This document shows, piece after piece, positions 35,970-43,771 of a DNA stretch of 64,000 nt (positions are counted from its first letter, which is position 1; every line of letters starts with the position of its first letter). The stretch spans positions 2,474,972 through 2,538,971 of the forward strand of contig NZ_AP023032.1 in NCBI RefSeq assembly GCF_019670105.1, given 5' to 3'. This DNA comes from Agarivorans albus. GTDB taxonomy: Bacteria > Pseudomonadota > Gammaproteobacteria > Enterobacterales > Celerinatantimonadaceae. The translations under genes were made by a program, and so were the position numbers. A model generated the notes under the pieces. That model was not told the origin of the DNA and did no database searches. It saw only the letters and a program-made list of their open reading frames with translations.

Positions 35970-36218
35970 CTAACCGCCTGTAACAGGGGGAAAAAATGCA
36001 ACTTCATCACCGTTATTTAGCGTTACAACTTGGCTAAGATGGTTTTGGTTAACTGCCGTCAAAATCGCCTCATCATTTAAGGCCAACCATTGCTCACCTC
36101 TAGCAAGCAGCGTTTCCTTTAAGGTATTAGTATCGCTACCTTCTACTAACTCAATATTTATCGAGCTTTCGCCTAACTGCTCTTTTAAACGAGCGAAAAA
36201 TAGTACTTTAATTATCAT
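35970..36218 (-). CDS. moaD: Molybdopterin synthase sulfur carrier subunit
   Basis: Ubiquitin-like small subunit (82 residues) ending in the Gly-Gly tail (FFPPVTGG) that is adenylylated and thiocarboxylated. The adenylylating partner MoeB is not encoded in this window. It lies 13 bp after moaC and abuts moaE. Confidence 0.95.
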   Translation of the reverse strand: MIIKVLFFARLKEQLGESSINIELVEGSDTNTLKETLLARGEQWLALNDEAILTAVNQNHLSQVVTLNNGDEVAFFPPVTGG

Positions 36219-36231
36219 CTAAACATCCTGC

Positions 36232-36708
36232 TTATTCGGCGCTAAACGAACCTGATTTTCCGCCATGCTTTTCTAGTAGCTTTACATCTTTAATAATGAT
36301 GTCTTTTTGAATCGCTTTACACATATCATAAATTGTTAGCGCAGCTACGCTAGCAGCGGTTAACGCTTCCATCTCTACGCCGGTTTGGCCTTTTAGTTTA
36401 GCGGTGCTTACTACCGCAATAATGCCTGTTTTTTCATCTAAGCTTAAATCAACGGTAACCTTACTTAACATTAAGGGATGGCATAGTGGAATCAACTCGG
36501 ATGTTTTTTTAGCCGCTTGAATTCCAGCTATACGAGCACATGCAAACACATCCCCCTTGTGCTGTTCTCCATTTAGCAAGCTATCTACGGTTAGCTGATT
36601 AACTTGTACCAAAGCCTGTGCTTTAGCGATTCGGCTTGTCTCGGTCTTTTCTGAGACGTCCACCATAATTGCTTCACCAGAAGCATTAATATGAGTAAAT
36701 TCACTCAT
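36232..36708 (-). CDS. moaC: Cyclic pyranopterin monophosphate synthase MoaC
   Basis: With MoaA converts GTP to cyclic pyranopterin monophosphate. [16 protein letters not shown] at the N-terminus, the LIPLCHPL motif and [27 protein letters not shown] are highly conserved; 158 residues against 161 in E. coli. It shares one base with moaB (TAATG stop-start). The partner moaA lies 6 kb upstream, on the far side of nap. Confidence 0.96.
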   Translation of the reverse strand: MSEFTHINASGEAIMVDVSEKTETSRIAKAQALVQVNQLTVDSLLNGEQHKGDVFACARIAGIQAAKKTSELIPLCHPLMLSKVTVDLSLDEKTGIIAVVSTAKLKGQTGVEMEALTAASVAALTIYDMCKAIQKDIIIKDVKLLEKHGGKSGSFSAE

Positions 36709-37226
36709 TATTTTTGACCTGTATGAGGCACAAAATTACAGGGTTTATGAGTGCTATTTAATTGCTCTAACAAGATTTTCTGCCATGCTGTTTTACAGGC
36801 GTTGGTTGACCCAGGAACACAAAAGATCACAGTTTTATTGGCAAACCCGCCTAATGCGCGACTTTGCACTGTAGATGTTCCAATCTCGGTATAAGAAATA
36901 TGGCGGAACAATTCTCCAAAACCTTCAATGTCTTTGTCAAATAATACACTTACCGCTTCTGGAGTATTATCTCGTGCAGTAAAACCGGTGCCTCCGGTAG
37001 AGATAACACAGTCTATTGACGGGTCAGCAATCCAATTACTTAATGTGGCTCTAATTTGATAAACATCGTCAATAACAATTTGTTTATCAGCCAGTTTGTG
37101 GCCGGCTTCTGTAAGAGCTTCGGCCAAATAACGTCCTGAAGTATCAGTATCTTCATTACGTGTATCGGAAACGGTTAATACCGCGATGTTTAAGAAGGTT
37201 TGCGTATCGTTGGCCAGATGGCTCAT
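36708..37226 (-). CDS. moaB: Molybdenum cofactor biosynthesis protein MoaB
   Basis: MogA/MoaB-family protein (172 residues) that binds or adenylylates molybdopterin; in E. coli MogA does this step and MoaB is a relative of uncertain need. No mogA is seen here, so this gene may supply the activity, an inference. Signature segments are [36 protein letters not shown] and [14 protein letters not shown]. It shares one base with both neighbours (TAATG), indicating coupling. Confidence 0.93.
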   Translation of the reverse strand: MSHLANDTQTFLNIAVLTVSDTRNEDTDTSGRYLAEALTEAGHKLADKQIVIDDVYQIRATLSNWIADPSIDCVISTGGTGFTARDNTPEAVSVLFDKDIEGFGELFRHISYTEIGTSTVQSRALGGFANKTVIFCVPGSTNACKTAWQKILLEQLNSTHKPCNFVPHTGQK

Positions 37227-37810
37227 TATGATTCTCCAACTTTATCTTGTATATGTTGCCACTGCTCGGGAGTATTGGTATTTACCATCGCAGGTGCTAA
37301 TTCTTTTGGTACTTCAATTTCAGTGGCTTGAATAAGGTTTAAAAAAGCTTTTATTGACCTTTGCTTTGCCACTGGCAAAGACAAAACATCAGCTAAACAG
37401 GACAAGTTCTTGGCATTAGCTTCAACAATTATAGGGAAAACACTATTTGAGAAATAGTAATTGCCAGGTTCAGTTTGGTGTTGATTTATAATCACATCAA
37501 GAACTTGCATATTGAGTAGGGGCATATCAACAGGGATGAACAGGCAAAACCGTTGGTTAAGGGTTTGAAGGCATGAAAGTATGCCGGACAATGGTCCTTT
37601 CGATTCACTAGAATCTTCGATATGACGAAACTCAGGATAGTTGCCGCTCACATAACATTCGTTATTTAATGTCTCTTCAAGCAAGCTAAGCCTAGATTTA
37701 AGTAAACTACTCCCCTGCCACTGAAGCGCTGCTTTGTCGCTTCCCATTCTCTGAGATTTGCCGCCAGCGAGAACAACTCCTGTTAACTTTATGAGAGAAT
37801 TTGATTGCAT
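37226..37810 (-). CDS. mobA: Molybdenum cofactor guanylyltransferase MobA
   Basis: Adds GMP to Mo-molybdopterin to form the bis-guanine dinucleotide cofactor needed by NapA. The N-terminal GVVLAGGKSQRMGSDKA is the nucleotide-binding signature, and LFIPVDMPLL carries the metal-binding Asp. 194 residues, the E. coli length. It is the first gene after the nap group, separated from the 43-residue gene by 77 bp with a hairpin. Confidence 0.95.
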   Translation of the reverse strand: MQSNSLIKLTGVVLAGGKSQRMGSDKAALQWQGSSLLKSRLSLLEETLNNECYVSGNYPEFRHIEDSSESKGPLSGILSCLQTLNQRFCLFIPVDMPLLNMQVLDVIINQHQTEPGNYYFSNSVFPIIVEANAKNLSCLADVLSLPVAKQRSIKAFLNLIQATEIEVPKELAPAMVNTNTPEQWQHIQDKVGES

Positions 37811-37830
37811 TTGATTAAAAGCTTGAACGA

Positions 37831-37857
37831 CTTAGTAGGCTAATAATGCCTACTAAG
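37831..37857 (-). terminator. Hairpin between the nap genes and mobA
   Basis: A 10-bp perfect stem (CTTAGTAGGC, 7-nt loop, complement) lies in the gap between the 43-residue gene and mobA. No clear U-tract follows on the minus strand, so it may be a weak terminator or an mRNA processing/stability element separating nap from mob/moa/mod expression. Confidence 0.45.
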
Positions 37858-37887
37858 CGTTTAGATGAAAAGATTTATCGTGCTAAC

Positions 37888-38019
37888 TTATTGGTCTTTA
37901 TCCCATTTGGACAAAACCGCTAAAGAAACCACTGCTACACCAATGAATCCCATTACAAAAATGGTTGGCATGGCTGCATAGCCCAAAACATGCCAAAAAA
38001 CTGATTCCAAAGTACTCAT
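37888..38019 (-). CDS. 43-residue nap-associated membrane protein (TIGR02808-like)
   Basis: A tiny protein beginning MSTLESVFWHVLGYAAMP and ending VLSKWDKDQ, with a single hydrophobic span (about residues 12-35). It starts 17 bp after napC on the same strand. It resembles the family TIGR02808, described as a very short single-helix protein near periplasmic nitrate reductase genes in Vibrio and Photobacterium; I assign it from memory of size, topology and context. A role as accessory to NapC or as a NapE-like subunit is conceivable but untested. Confidence 0.75.
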   Translation of the reverse strand: MSTLESVFWHVLGYAAMPTIFVMGFIGVAVVSLAVLSKWDKDQ

Positions 38020-38036
38020 GTGTTTTCCTTATTTTA

Positions 38037-38609
38037 CTACCAGCCTTCAACACCACTCATATCCGGTAACCGGTGAGCAATGCCTTTGTGACAATCAACA
38101 CAGGTCTTTTCCCCGCTAGCTAACGCATCTGAGTGTTGCGCAACACTGCGAGGACGCTGCTCTGAGAAATCCATAAATTCAAACTCGTGACAATTTCTAC
38201 ACTCTTGAGAATCATTTTGGCTCATACGATGCCATTCGCGCTCTGCTAAATATTTACGGCGCTCTTCAAATTTTTCTTGAGTGTTAATGGTACCCATAGC
38301 AAAGGCTACCAGCTCTTTACTTGCCTGAACCTTGCGTACAATTTTGTCAGTCCAGTTATGTGGAACGTGACAATCTGAACAAATAGCACGCACACCTGAA
38401 CGGTTTGAATAGTGAATAGTTTCTTGTATTTCAGCTACGATTGGTGCGTGACAACCAGAACAAAACGCTTCGGTATTCGTTGCTTCCATACCGGTGTTAA
38501 ACGCACCCCAGAATAGAATACCGCCTGTAAAACCAAGCGCTAGCACAACACCCACAGCAGCTTTGCTGGGAGTACTGAGTTTGCGCCAAAATGCCTTCAA
38601 TAACTTCAT
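38037..38609 (-). CDS. napC: Tetraheme cytochrome c NapC
   Basis: NapC/NirT-family quinol dehydrogenase that passes electrons from the membrane quinol pool to NapB/NapA. One N-terminal membrane helix (about residues 17-37) anchors a periplasmic domain with four c-type haem sites (CxxCH) starting at Cys50, Cys77, Cys137 and Cys170. Length 190 is usual. Since no napG, napH or napE is present, NapC is the only visible electron entry to the reductase. It lies 26 bp from napB. Confidence 0.95.
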   Translation of the reverse strand: MKLLKAFWRKLSTPSKAAVGVVLALGFTGGILFWGAFNTGMEATNTEAFCSGCHAPIVAEIQETIHYSNRSGVRAICSDCHVPHNWTDKIVRKVQASKELVAFAMGTINTQEKFEERRKYLAEREWHRMSQNDSQECRNCHEFEFMDFSEQRPRSVAQHSDALASGEKTCVDCHKGIAHRLPDMSGVEGW

Positions 38610-38635
38610 AATTTAGCCTCTGGTTAAACTAATGC

Positions 38636-39091
38636 TTAGCGTAAAGACTCTACGCGTTCGTATTCGTTTTCAATCAACGGGGCCGCTTCATTTTGAGGCA
38701 CGTGGCATTGCAAACAGAAGTAACGGCGAGGAGACACATCCGCCAATACTTGCCCGTCGCGCGCTTCATAGTGAGTTACACTAATTTTAGTAGCACCACT
38801 TTCTCGGGCATTTTTCCAGCTATGACAAGATAAACACTTATTAGCGTTAAGGCTCATCTCGTAATGACGAATCTGGTGTGGGATCAACGGTGGTTGAAAC
38901 ACATAATCGGCATCATAGGGTTTGTCTTGTTCAACCACTGACTTTAAGCCAGCTGCTGAGTTTTGGGTATTTAGCTCGGTATCGCCCCGCAGTGAAGCTA
39001 CACCACCATTACTTACGTAGTCATTTGCGACTACTACTCCGCAAAGCAGTAAACTGCTTAATAGACCAGATAATAAAACTCGCATTTTCAT
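38636..39091 (-). CDS. napB: Diheme cytochrome c NapB
   Basis: Small periplasmic electron-transfer subunit of nitrate reductase. I chose the ATG at 39091, giving MKMRVLLSGLLSSLLL with a clear signal peptide (to about VVAND) and GGAGAG upstream; an in-frame codon 63 bp earlier would put 21 non-signal residues in front. Two haem sites CLSCH (Cys86) and CLQCH (Cys126) are visible. It follows napA by 77 bp. Confidence 0.94.
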   Translation of the reverse strand: MKMRVLLSGLLSSLLLCGVVVANDYVSNGGVASLRGDTELNTQNSAAGLKSVVEQDKPYDADYVFQPPLIPHQIRHYEMSLNANKCLSCHSWKNARESGATKISVTHYEARDGQVLADVSPRRYFCLQCHVPQNEAAPLIENEYERVESLR

Positions 39092-39168
39092 AATACTCTC
39101 TCCGCCACCTTGGCAAATATTTTTAGCGAAGCATTGAAAGCGAGGGGCTTTCAATGCTTTTAATAGCG

Positions 39169-41658
39169 TTAAACCTTAGCTAACTTAACTGCACACTTCT
39201 TAAAGTCGGTTTCTTTAGAAAGCGGATCTGTTGCATCTAGGGTCAATTTGTTGGTGAGCTGCTTGGCATCAAACCAAGGCATGTACACTAAACCCTTAGG
39301 TGGACGGTTACGGCCACGAGTTTCAATTCGTGATTTAACTTCACCGCGGCGTGATTGAATCATCACTTCATCACCACGTTTAAAACCACGTTGTTTTGCG
39401 TCTTCTGGGTGGATAAACAATACCGCATCCGGGAACGCTCGATATAGCTCTGGAACTCGACGCGTCATAGAACCTGAGTGCCAATGTTCTAATACGCGAC
39501 CAGTGCTTAACCACAGATCATATTCTTCATCTGGAGACTCAGCCGCAGGCTCGTAAGGCGTAGCAATAATTAGTGCCTTGCCATCGGGTTTACCGTAAAA
39601 GTTAACTTCTTCGCCAGCTTTTACATAAGGGTCAGAGCCTTCGCGGAAGCGCCAACGTGTTTCTTCGCCATTAACCACAGGCCAGCGTAAACCACGTACT
39701 TCATGGTAAGTATCAAATGGTGCTAGATCGTGGCCGTGATCGCGACCAAACTCAGCGTATTCTTCAAATAAGCCTTTTTGAACGTAGAAACCAAAATCTT
39801 TCGCTTCGTCATTAAGCTCTGCGTTTACTTGTTCAACAGGGAATTGATCAACTACGCCGTTACGGAACAAAATGTCGTATAAGGTTTTGCCTTTATATTC
39901 AGGTTTCTTAGCTAGTAACTCTGCAGGCCATACTTCTTCAACCTTAAAGCGCTTAGAAAACTCAACCAATTGCCATAAGTCTGATCTCGCTTCACCCGGC
40001 GCAGACACTTGCTGATGCCAGAACTGCGTGCGACGTTCAGCGTTACCATAGGCACCTTCTTTCTCAACCCACATTGCTGTTGGTAAAATAAGATCAGCTG
40101 CTTGGGCAGTAACTGTTGGGTAAGGGTCAGATACAACAATAAAGTTTTCAGGATTGCGGTAACCAGGCAACCCCTCTTCATTGATATTTGGTGCGGCTTG
40201 CATGTTGTTATTACACATAACCCAGTATGCGTTCAGCTTGCCGTCTTTAAGCATACGGTTCTGCAATACCGCGTGGTAACCAGGCTTAGGCGGAATGGTT
40301 CCTTCTGGTAGCTTCCAAATGTCTTCTGCAATTTTGCGGTGTTTTGGATTGGCCACAACCATATCTGCAGGCAAGCGATGCGAGAAAGTTCCCACTTCAC
40401 GGGCGGTACCACATGCAGATGGCTGTCCAGTTAGTGAGAATGGGCTGTTGCCAGGCTCTGAGATTTTGCCGGTTAACAAGTGAATGTTGTACACCGAGTT
40501 ATTTGCCCATACCCCGCGGGTATGTTGGTTAAAGCCCATGGTCCAGTAAGAAGTTACTTTAACATTTGGATCAGCGTAATCTTTCGCTAGCGCTTCCAAT
40601 TTTTCGGCAGGTACGCCAGATAGCTTCGCCACCGCTTCTACATTGTAGTCTTTCAAAAATTCGCGATATTCGTCGAAACTCATATCGGTCATTTTGCCTG
40701 AATCAGGGTTAGCCGCTGCTTTTTGTAATGGATGCTCTGGACGTAATCCGTAGCCAATATCTGTTTCACCGCGTTTAAAGTGAGTATGTTTGTTTACAAA
40801 GTCCCAATTAACTTTGTCATTCTCGATTATGTAATGCGCGATGTAGTTAAGAATTGCCAAATCGGTTTGTGGCGTAAACACCATGCCGTTATCGGCTAAT
40901 TCAAAACTGCGATGTTCAAAGGTAGACAGTACGTGAACTTTAACGTGGGGCGCAGACAAGCGGCGATCAGTTAAGCGAGACCACAAAATTGGGTGCATTT
41001 CTGCCATGTTAGAGCCCCAAAGCACAAACGAATCTGCAGCTTCAAGATCATCGTAACAGCCCATAGGCTCATCAATACCAAAGGTGCGCATAAAACCACC
41101 AACAGCCGAAGCCATACAGTGACGCGCATTAGGGTCGATATTGTTAGTTAAAAAGCCGGCTTTATGTAGTTTAGCTGCAGCGTAACCTTCCCAAACAGTC
41201 CATTGGCCAGAGCCAAACATACCTACAGAAGTTGGGCCTTTATCGGCAAGTGCTTTTTTCCACTTCTCCGCCATAATGTCGAAGGCTTGATCCCAAGAAA
41301 CCGGAGCAAACTCGCCATTTTTATCAAACTTGCCATCTTTCATACGTAATAAAGGCGTGGTTAAACGGTCTTTACCGTACATAATTTTTGAAAGGAAGTA
41401 GCCTTTAATACAGTTAAGGCCTTTGTTTACCGGAGACTCGGGGTCGCCTTGTGTGGCAACAACTTTGCCGTTCTGAGAGCCAACTAAAACACTACAGCCA
41501 GTACCACAAAAACGACAAGGAGCTTTATCCCATTTCACTTTTGTTTCTTCTGACGAAGTAATTAAGTTGGTGGCACTTGCAGGTAAACTAATACCAGCAA
41601 CGGTGGCTGCGGCACTTACCGCATTCGCTTTAACAAACTGTCGGCGAGTCCATTTCAT
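39169..41658 (-). CDS. napA: Periplasmic nitrate reductase, large subunit NapA
   Basis: Catalytic molybdoenzyme reducing nitrate to nitrite in the periplasm. A twin-arginine signal (RRQFVK, residues 5-10, hydrophobic stretch to ASA) means export in folded form by Tat. The [4Fe-4S] ligands are Cys48, Cys51, Cys55 and Cys83, and the Mo-ligating Cys181 lies in DPNARHCMA, the same number as in E. coli NapA. Length is 829 (E. coli 828). The ATG overlaps the napD stop as ATGA. Confidence 0.97.
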   Translation of the reverse strand: MKWTRRQFVKANAVSAAATVAGISLPASATNLITSSEETKVKWDKAPCRFCGTGCSVLVGSQNGKVVATQGDPESPVNKGLNCIKGYFLSKIMYGKDRLTTPLLRMKDGKFDKNGEFAPVSWDQAFDIMAEKWKKALADKGPTSVGMFGSGQWTVWEGYAAAKLHKAGFLTNNIDPNARHCMASAVGGFMRTFGIDEPMGCYDDLEAADSFVLWGSNMAEMHPILWSRLTDRRLSAPHVKVHVLSTFEHRSFELADNGMVFTPQTDLAILNYIAHYIIENDKVNWDFVNKHTHFKRGETDIGYGLRPEHPLQKAAANPDSGKMTDMSFDEYREFLKDYNVEAVAKLSGVPAEKLEALAKDYADPNVKVTSYWTMGFNQHTRGVWANNSVYNIHLLTGKISEPGNSPFSLTGQPSACGTAREVGTFSHRLPADMVVANPKHRKIAEDIWKLPEGTIPPKPGYHAVLQNRMLKDGKLNAYWVMCNNNMQAAPNINEEGLPGYRNPENFIVVSDPYPTVTAQAADLILPTAMWVEKEGAYGNAERRTQFWHQQVSAPGEARSDLWQLVEFSKRFKVEEVWPAELLAKKPEYKGKTLYDILFRNGVVDQFPVEQVNAELNDEAKDFGFYVQKGLFEEYAEFGRDHGHDLAPFDTYHEVRGLRWPVVNGEETRWRFREGSDPYVKAGEEVNFYGKPDGKALIIATPYEPAAESPDEEYDLWLSTGRVLEHWHSGSMTRRVPELYRAFPDAVLFIHPEDAKQRGFKRGDEVMIQSRRGEVKSRIETRGRNRPPKGLVYMPWFDAKQLTNKLTLDATDPLSKETDFKKCAVKLAKV

Positions 41659-41915
41659 GATACTTCCTCATTAGCTGATTCAAATTGGTGAAATACTAGG
41701 TTGCTGCTTAGTACCGCTTCCAATTTTCCGATGTCTTCTAGGGTGGTTACTATGTTATTGCGCGTCTGGCTTTCTATAGAAACAACGATTTTCCCCTCGG
41801 GGTTAAAACCATGTACTTCTAGTCCTTCCAGGTCGCTAATTTGATCGATGACTTCTTTAATACGGTCTGGTTGGCACAACACCACCGCACTACTAATATG
41901 GTACTCTTCGTTCAT
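41655..41915 (-). CDS. napD: Nap chaperone NapD
   Basis: Cytoplasmic chaperone that binds the twin-arginine signal of NapA until the cofactor is inserted. The 86-residue protein has the ferredoxin-like NapD fold segment [13 protein letters not shown] and the GKIVVSIES strand. It overlaps both napF and napA by 4 bp (ATGA), giving tight coupling with its client. Confidence 0.93.
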   Translation of the reverse strand: MNEEYHISSAVVLCQPDRIKEVIDQISDLEGLEVHGFNPEGKIVVSIESQTRNNIVTTLEDIGKLEAVLSSNLVFHQFESANEEVS

Positions 41916-42400
41916 CCAACTTCCTTTATTTCAATGGCTTGGCTTGGACATACTGAAATACAAGCCCCGCAACTGTTGCAGTGCTCAGAATTAATTTGTA
42001 CCTCTGCTTTTCCCGCTAGTAATGGCTTAATGCTAATGGCCCTTTGCTCACAGGTGTCGCTACACGTTCGGCAATAAACACCGTTTTGTGCCAGACACTT
42101 AGAGGCATTAACGTCAACAGAATTAGACCAAGCAGGTTGCTGCTTCGGGTGAAACAAAGACTCGGGGCAAGACGTTGCACAGTCGTAACAAAATGTGCAC
42201 TCACCTTTGGTGAAATCAACTGCTGGAAAACCGCCATTACCCTTAACAATAATCTGTTCAGGGCATGCTTTGACGCATTCTCCACATTGAGTACAGCCAG
42301 CTTCAATAGACTGTTGTAACCAAGGTAGAGAGTGATGTTGTTTACTGCGAAGCGCTTTGTTAGTACTAAACATACGACGTTTAGACAGGTCTACAGACAT
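41912..42400 (-). CDS. napF: Ferredoxin-type protein NapF
   Basis: Cytoplasmic iron-sulfur protein associated with NapA maturation. Four cysteine groups are seen: CTQCGECVKACP, CTFCYDCATSCP, a third CRTCSDTCEQ group, and CNSCGACISVCP, enough for several [4Fe-4S] clusters. I chose the ATG at 42400 (MSVDLSKRRMF) with AAGGA at proper distance; a TTG directly before it is less likely. 162 residues against 164 in E. coli. It heads napFDABC, below FNR and NarP-type sites. Confidence 0.94.
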   Translation of the reverse strand: MSVDLSKRRMFSTNKALRSKQHHSLPWLQQSIEAGCTQCGECVKACPEQIIVKGNGGFPAVDFTKGECTFCYDCATSCPESLFHPKQQPAWSNSVDVNASKCLAQNGVYCRTCSDTCEQRAISIKPLLAGKAEVQINSEHCNSCGACISVCPSQAIEIKEVG

Positions 42401-42472
42401 CAATTTTCCTTACGAAATCAGGCTTTAACATTACTGGTAAAACCACCCTAAATTTCTTGGGGTTAAGCGTAA

Positions 42473-42478
42473 ATTTTA
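42473..42478 (-). promoter_or_regulatory. Candidate napF -10 element
   Basis: On the minus strand TAAAAT (five of six matches to TATAAT) predicts a start near 42466 and a leader of about 66 nt. With that start the FNR palindrome is centred at exactly -64.5, as at the E. coli napF promoter. Confidence 0.45.
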
Positions 42479-42494
42479 TTAACAATCAAAAACA

Positions 42495-42510
42495 TACCCC
42501 TTAAGGGGTG
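42495..42510 (-). promoter_or_regulatory. 7-2-7 NarL/NarP binding site upstream of napF
   Basis: TACCCCT-TA-AGGGGTG is an inverted pair of NarL/NarP heptamers (TACYYMT) spaced by 2 bp, with a single mismatch at the last base; the 7-2-7 layout is the one NarP can use. The centre (42502.5) is 28 bp from the FNR site centre, against 20 bp in E. coli. Confidence 0.75.
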
Positions 42511-42523
42511 TTTGCTCAAATGA

Positions 42524-42537
42524 TTGATTTAGATCAA
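42524..42537 (-). promoter_or_regulatory. Perfect FNR site upstream of napF
   Basis: TTGAT-TTAG-ATCAA matches the FNR consensus TTGAT-N4-ATCAA at all ten positions. It lies about 124 bp upstream of the napF start and 34 bp beyond the moaA stop. Anaerobic activation of nap by FNR is established in E. coli. Confidence 0.85.
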
Positions 42538-42540
42538 GTA

Positions 42541-42566
42541 TAGTGCGTGATTTCTATCACGCACTA
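42541..42566 (-). terminator. 11-bp stem-loop after moaA
   Basis: An 11-bp perfect inverted repeat (TAGTGCGTGAT, loop TTCT, ATCACGCACTA) begins 5 bp after the moaA stop. It lacks a U-tract on the minus strand, so it may be a moaA 3'-end hairpin, an insulator, or an operator next to the FNR site. Confidence 0.5.
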
Positions 42567-42570
42567 AAAC

Positions 42571-43545
42571 TTATCCGCCTATTGATGCGAGATGTGGAGT
42601 AGCGCCGGTATTACCGTCGTGGAGGAAATGACTAACTTTTTTGGTTTGTAATGCGTCTTCAATACGCTTGCTTAATACGTCTATTTGAGAAGGGTTTTGC
42701 AGCAAATCGCGCAGCTCTACCCCCTCTTCACCAAACAAGCATAAATGTAGTTTGCCTTGTGAAGAAACGCGTAGGCGATTACAGGTAGCACAAAAATCTT
42801 TGGAATACGGCATGATAAGGCCAATTTTGCCGGCGTAATCAGGGTGCTGAAAGACTTGAGCAGGCCCAGCGTTATGAGCTCGAATTTGCTGCTCCCAACC
42901 TTCGTTGAGTAGCAGTTGTTTAAATCCAGAGCCAGCAACATGATGTTTGTGGAAATAATCGGGCTGATCACCCATTTGCATTAACTCAATGAAACGGACT
43001 TCAACCGGGCGGTCTTTAATCCACTCCAAATACTTTCGAAAGTTTTGCTGGGCCATCTGCTTTATGAGCACAGCATTGAGTTTTACCGCAGTAAAGTCTT
43101 GCTCTAGTGCTGCATCAATTCCGGCCATCACTTTAGTGAAAGTTTTGGTACCAGTGATCAACTCAAACTGACGTGAATCTAAGCTATCAACACTTACATT
43201 TACATGAGTAAGCCCAGCATCACGCCAGCGCTTAGCGTTATTCGCCAGTTTAAAGCCGTTGGTAGTCATCGCAAGTTGCTGAATGCCGGCAGTATTTGCG
43301 CATACTTCCATAATCTCGACTAAATCTTTTCTTAGGCTTGGCTCTCCGCCGGTAAGACGAATTTTGTTTGTGCCTAATTTAGCGAAGCATTCAGCAAGCT
43401 GAGCTATCTCAGATAAATTGAGATTATTATGGGGCGTTTCGCAATGATAACCATCAGGTAAGCAATAGTTACATTTGAAGTTACATTCGTCGGTAAGCGA
43501 CAAACGCAAATAGAAAAATTTTCGGGAAAATGAATCCGATAACAT
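42571..43545 (-). CDS. moaA: GTP 3',8-cyclase MoaA
   Basis: Radical SAM enzyme for the first step of molybdenum cofactor synthesis from GTP. The N-terminal cluster motif is CNFKCNYC (Cys21, 25, 28), TGGEPSLRKDL is the radical SAM glycine-rich segment, and the C-terminal cluster ligands lie in CATCNRLRVSSQGKLHLC. The C-terminus ends with the catalytic Gly-Gly (SIGG). Length is 324 (E. coli 329). It is separated from moaBCDE by the whole nap group, and has a 226-bp leader region that it shares with divergent narQ. Confidence 0.96.
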   Translation of the reverse strand: MLSDSFSRKFFYLRLSLTDECNFKCNYCLPDGYHCETPHNNLNLSEIAQLAECFAKLGTNKIRLTGGEPSLRKDLVEIMEVCANTAGIQQLAMTTNGFKLANNAKRWRDAGLTHVNVSVDSLDSRQFELITGTKTFTKVMAGIDAALEQDFTAVKLNAVLIKQMAQQNFRKYLEWIKDRPVEVRFIELMQMGDQPDYFHKHHVAGSGFKQLLLNEGWEQQIRAHNAGPAQVFQHPDYAGKIGLIMPYSKDFCATCNRLRVSSQGKLHLCLFGEEGVELRDLLQNPSQIDVLSKRIEDALQTKKVSHFLHDGNTGATPHLASIGG

Positions 43546-43690
43546 AAATCAACCTTTCCAAATGCGGGAGGCAAAGCCATTTCTGCACTCTACCCTGCTT
43601 AGTCGATGCTAAGGGTCTAAACGCCATATCATTGTGACTTAGGTCGATTTAGACTTCGGTGATACTTTAATGCTAAGCAATAAATCTTAA
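43546..43690 (-). promoter_or_regulatory. moaA leader, possible structured RNA
   Basis: On the minus strand the moaA leader holds a hairpin (ACC-CTTAG, loop CATCGA, CTAAG-CA-GGGT) at 43592-43616, then an AAATG...CATTT pairing around a GCCTCCCG segment close to the start. In E. coli the moaA leader contains the Moco RNA motif. I cannot confirm that motif by eye, so the assignment is a low-confidence suggestion. Confidence 0.3.
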
Positions 43691-43771
43691 TTTGTTAAGT
43701 GCTTTCTTAAACGGTTACACTGGCTTTGTGATATTTGTCGGTTAACTTTATTGAATTAAAAGGACTTATTT

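Noticed and set aside
42044-42319. Open frames on the plus strand within napF
   Set aside because: They overlap an intact napF with all its cysteine motifs; no independent evidence for coding.
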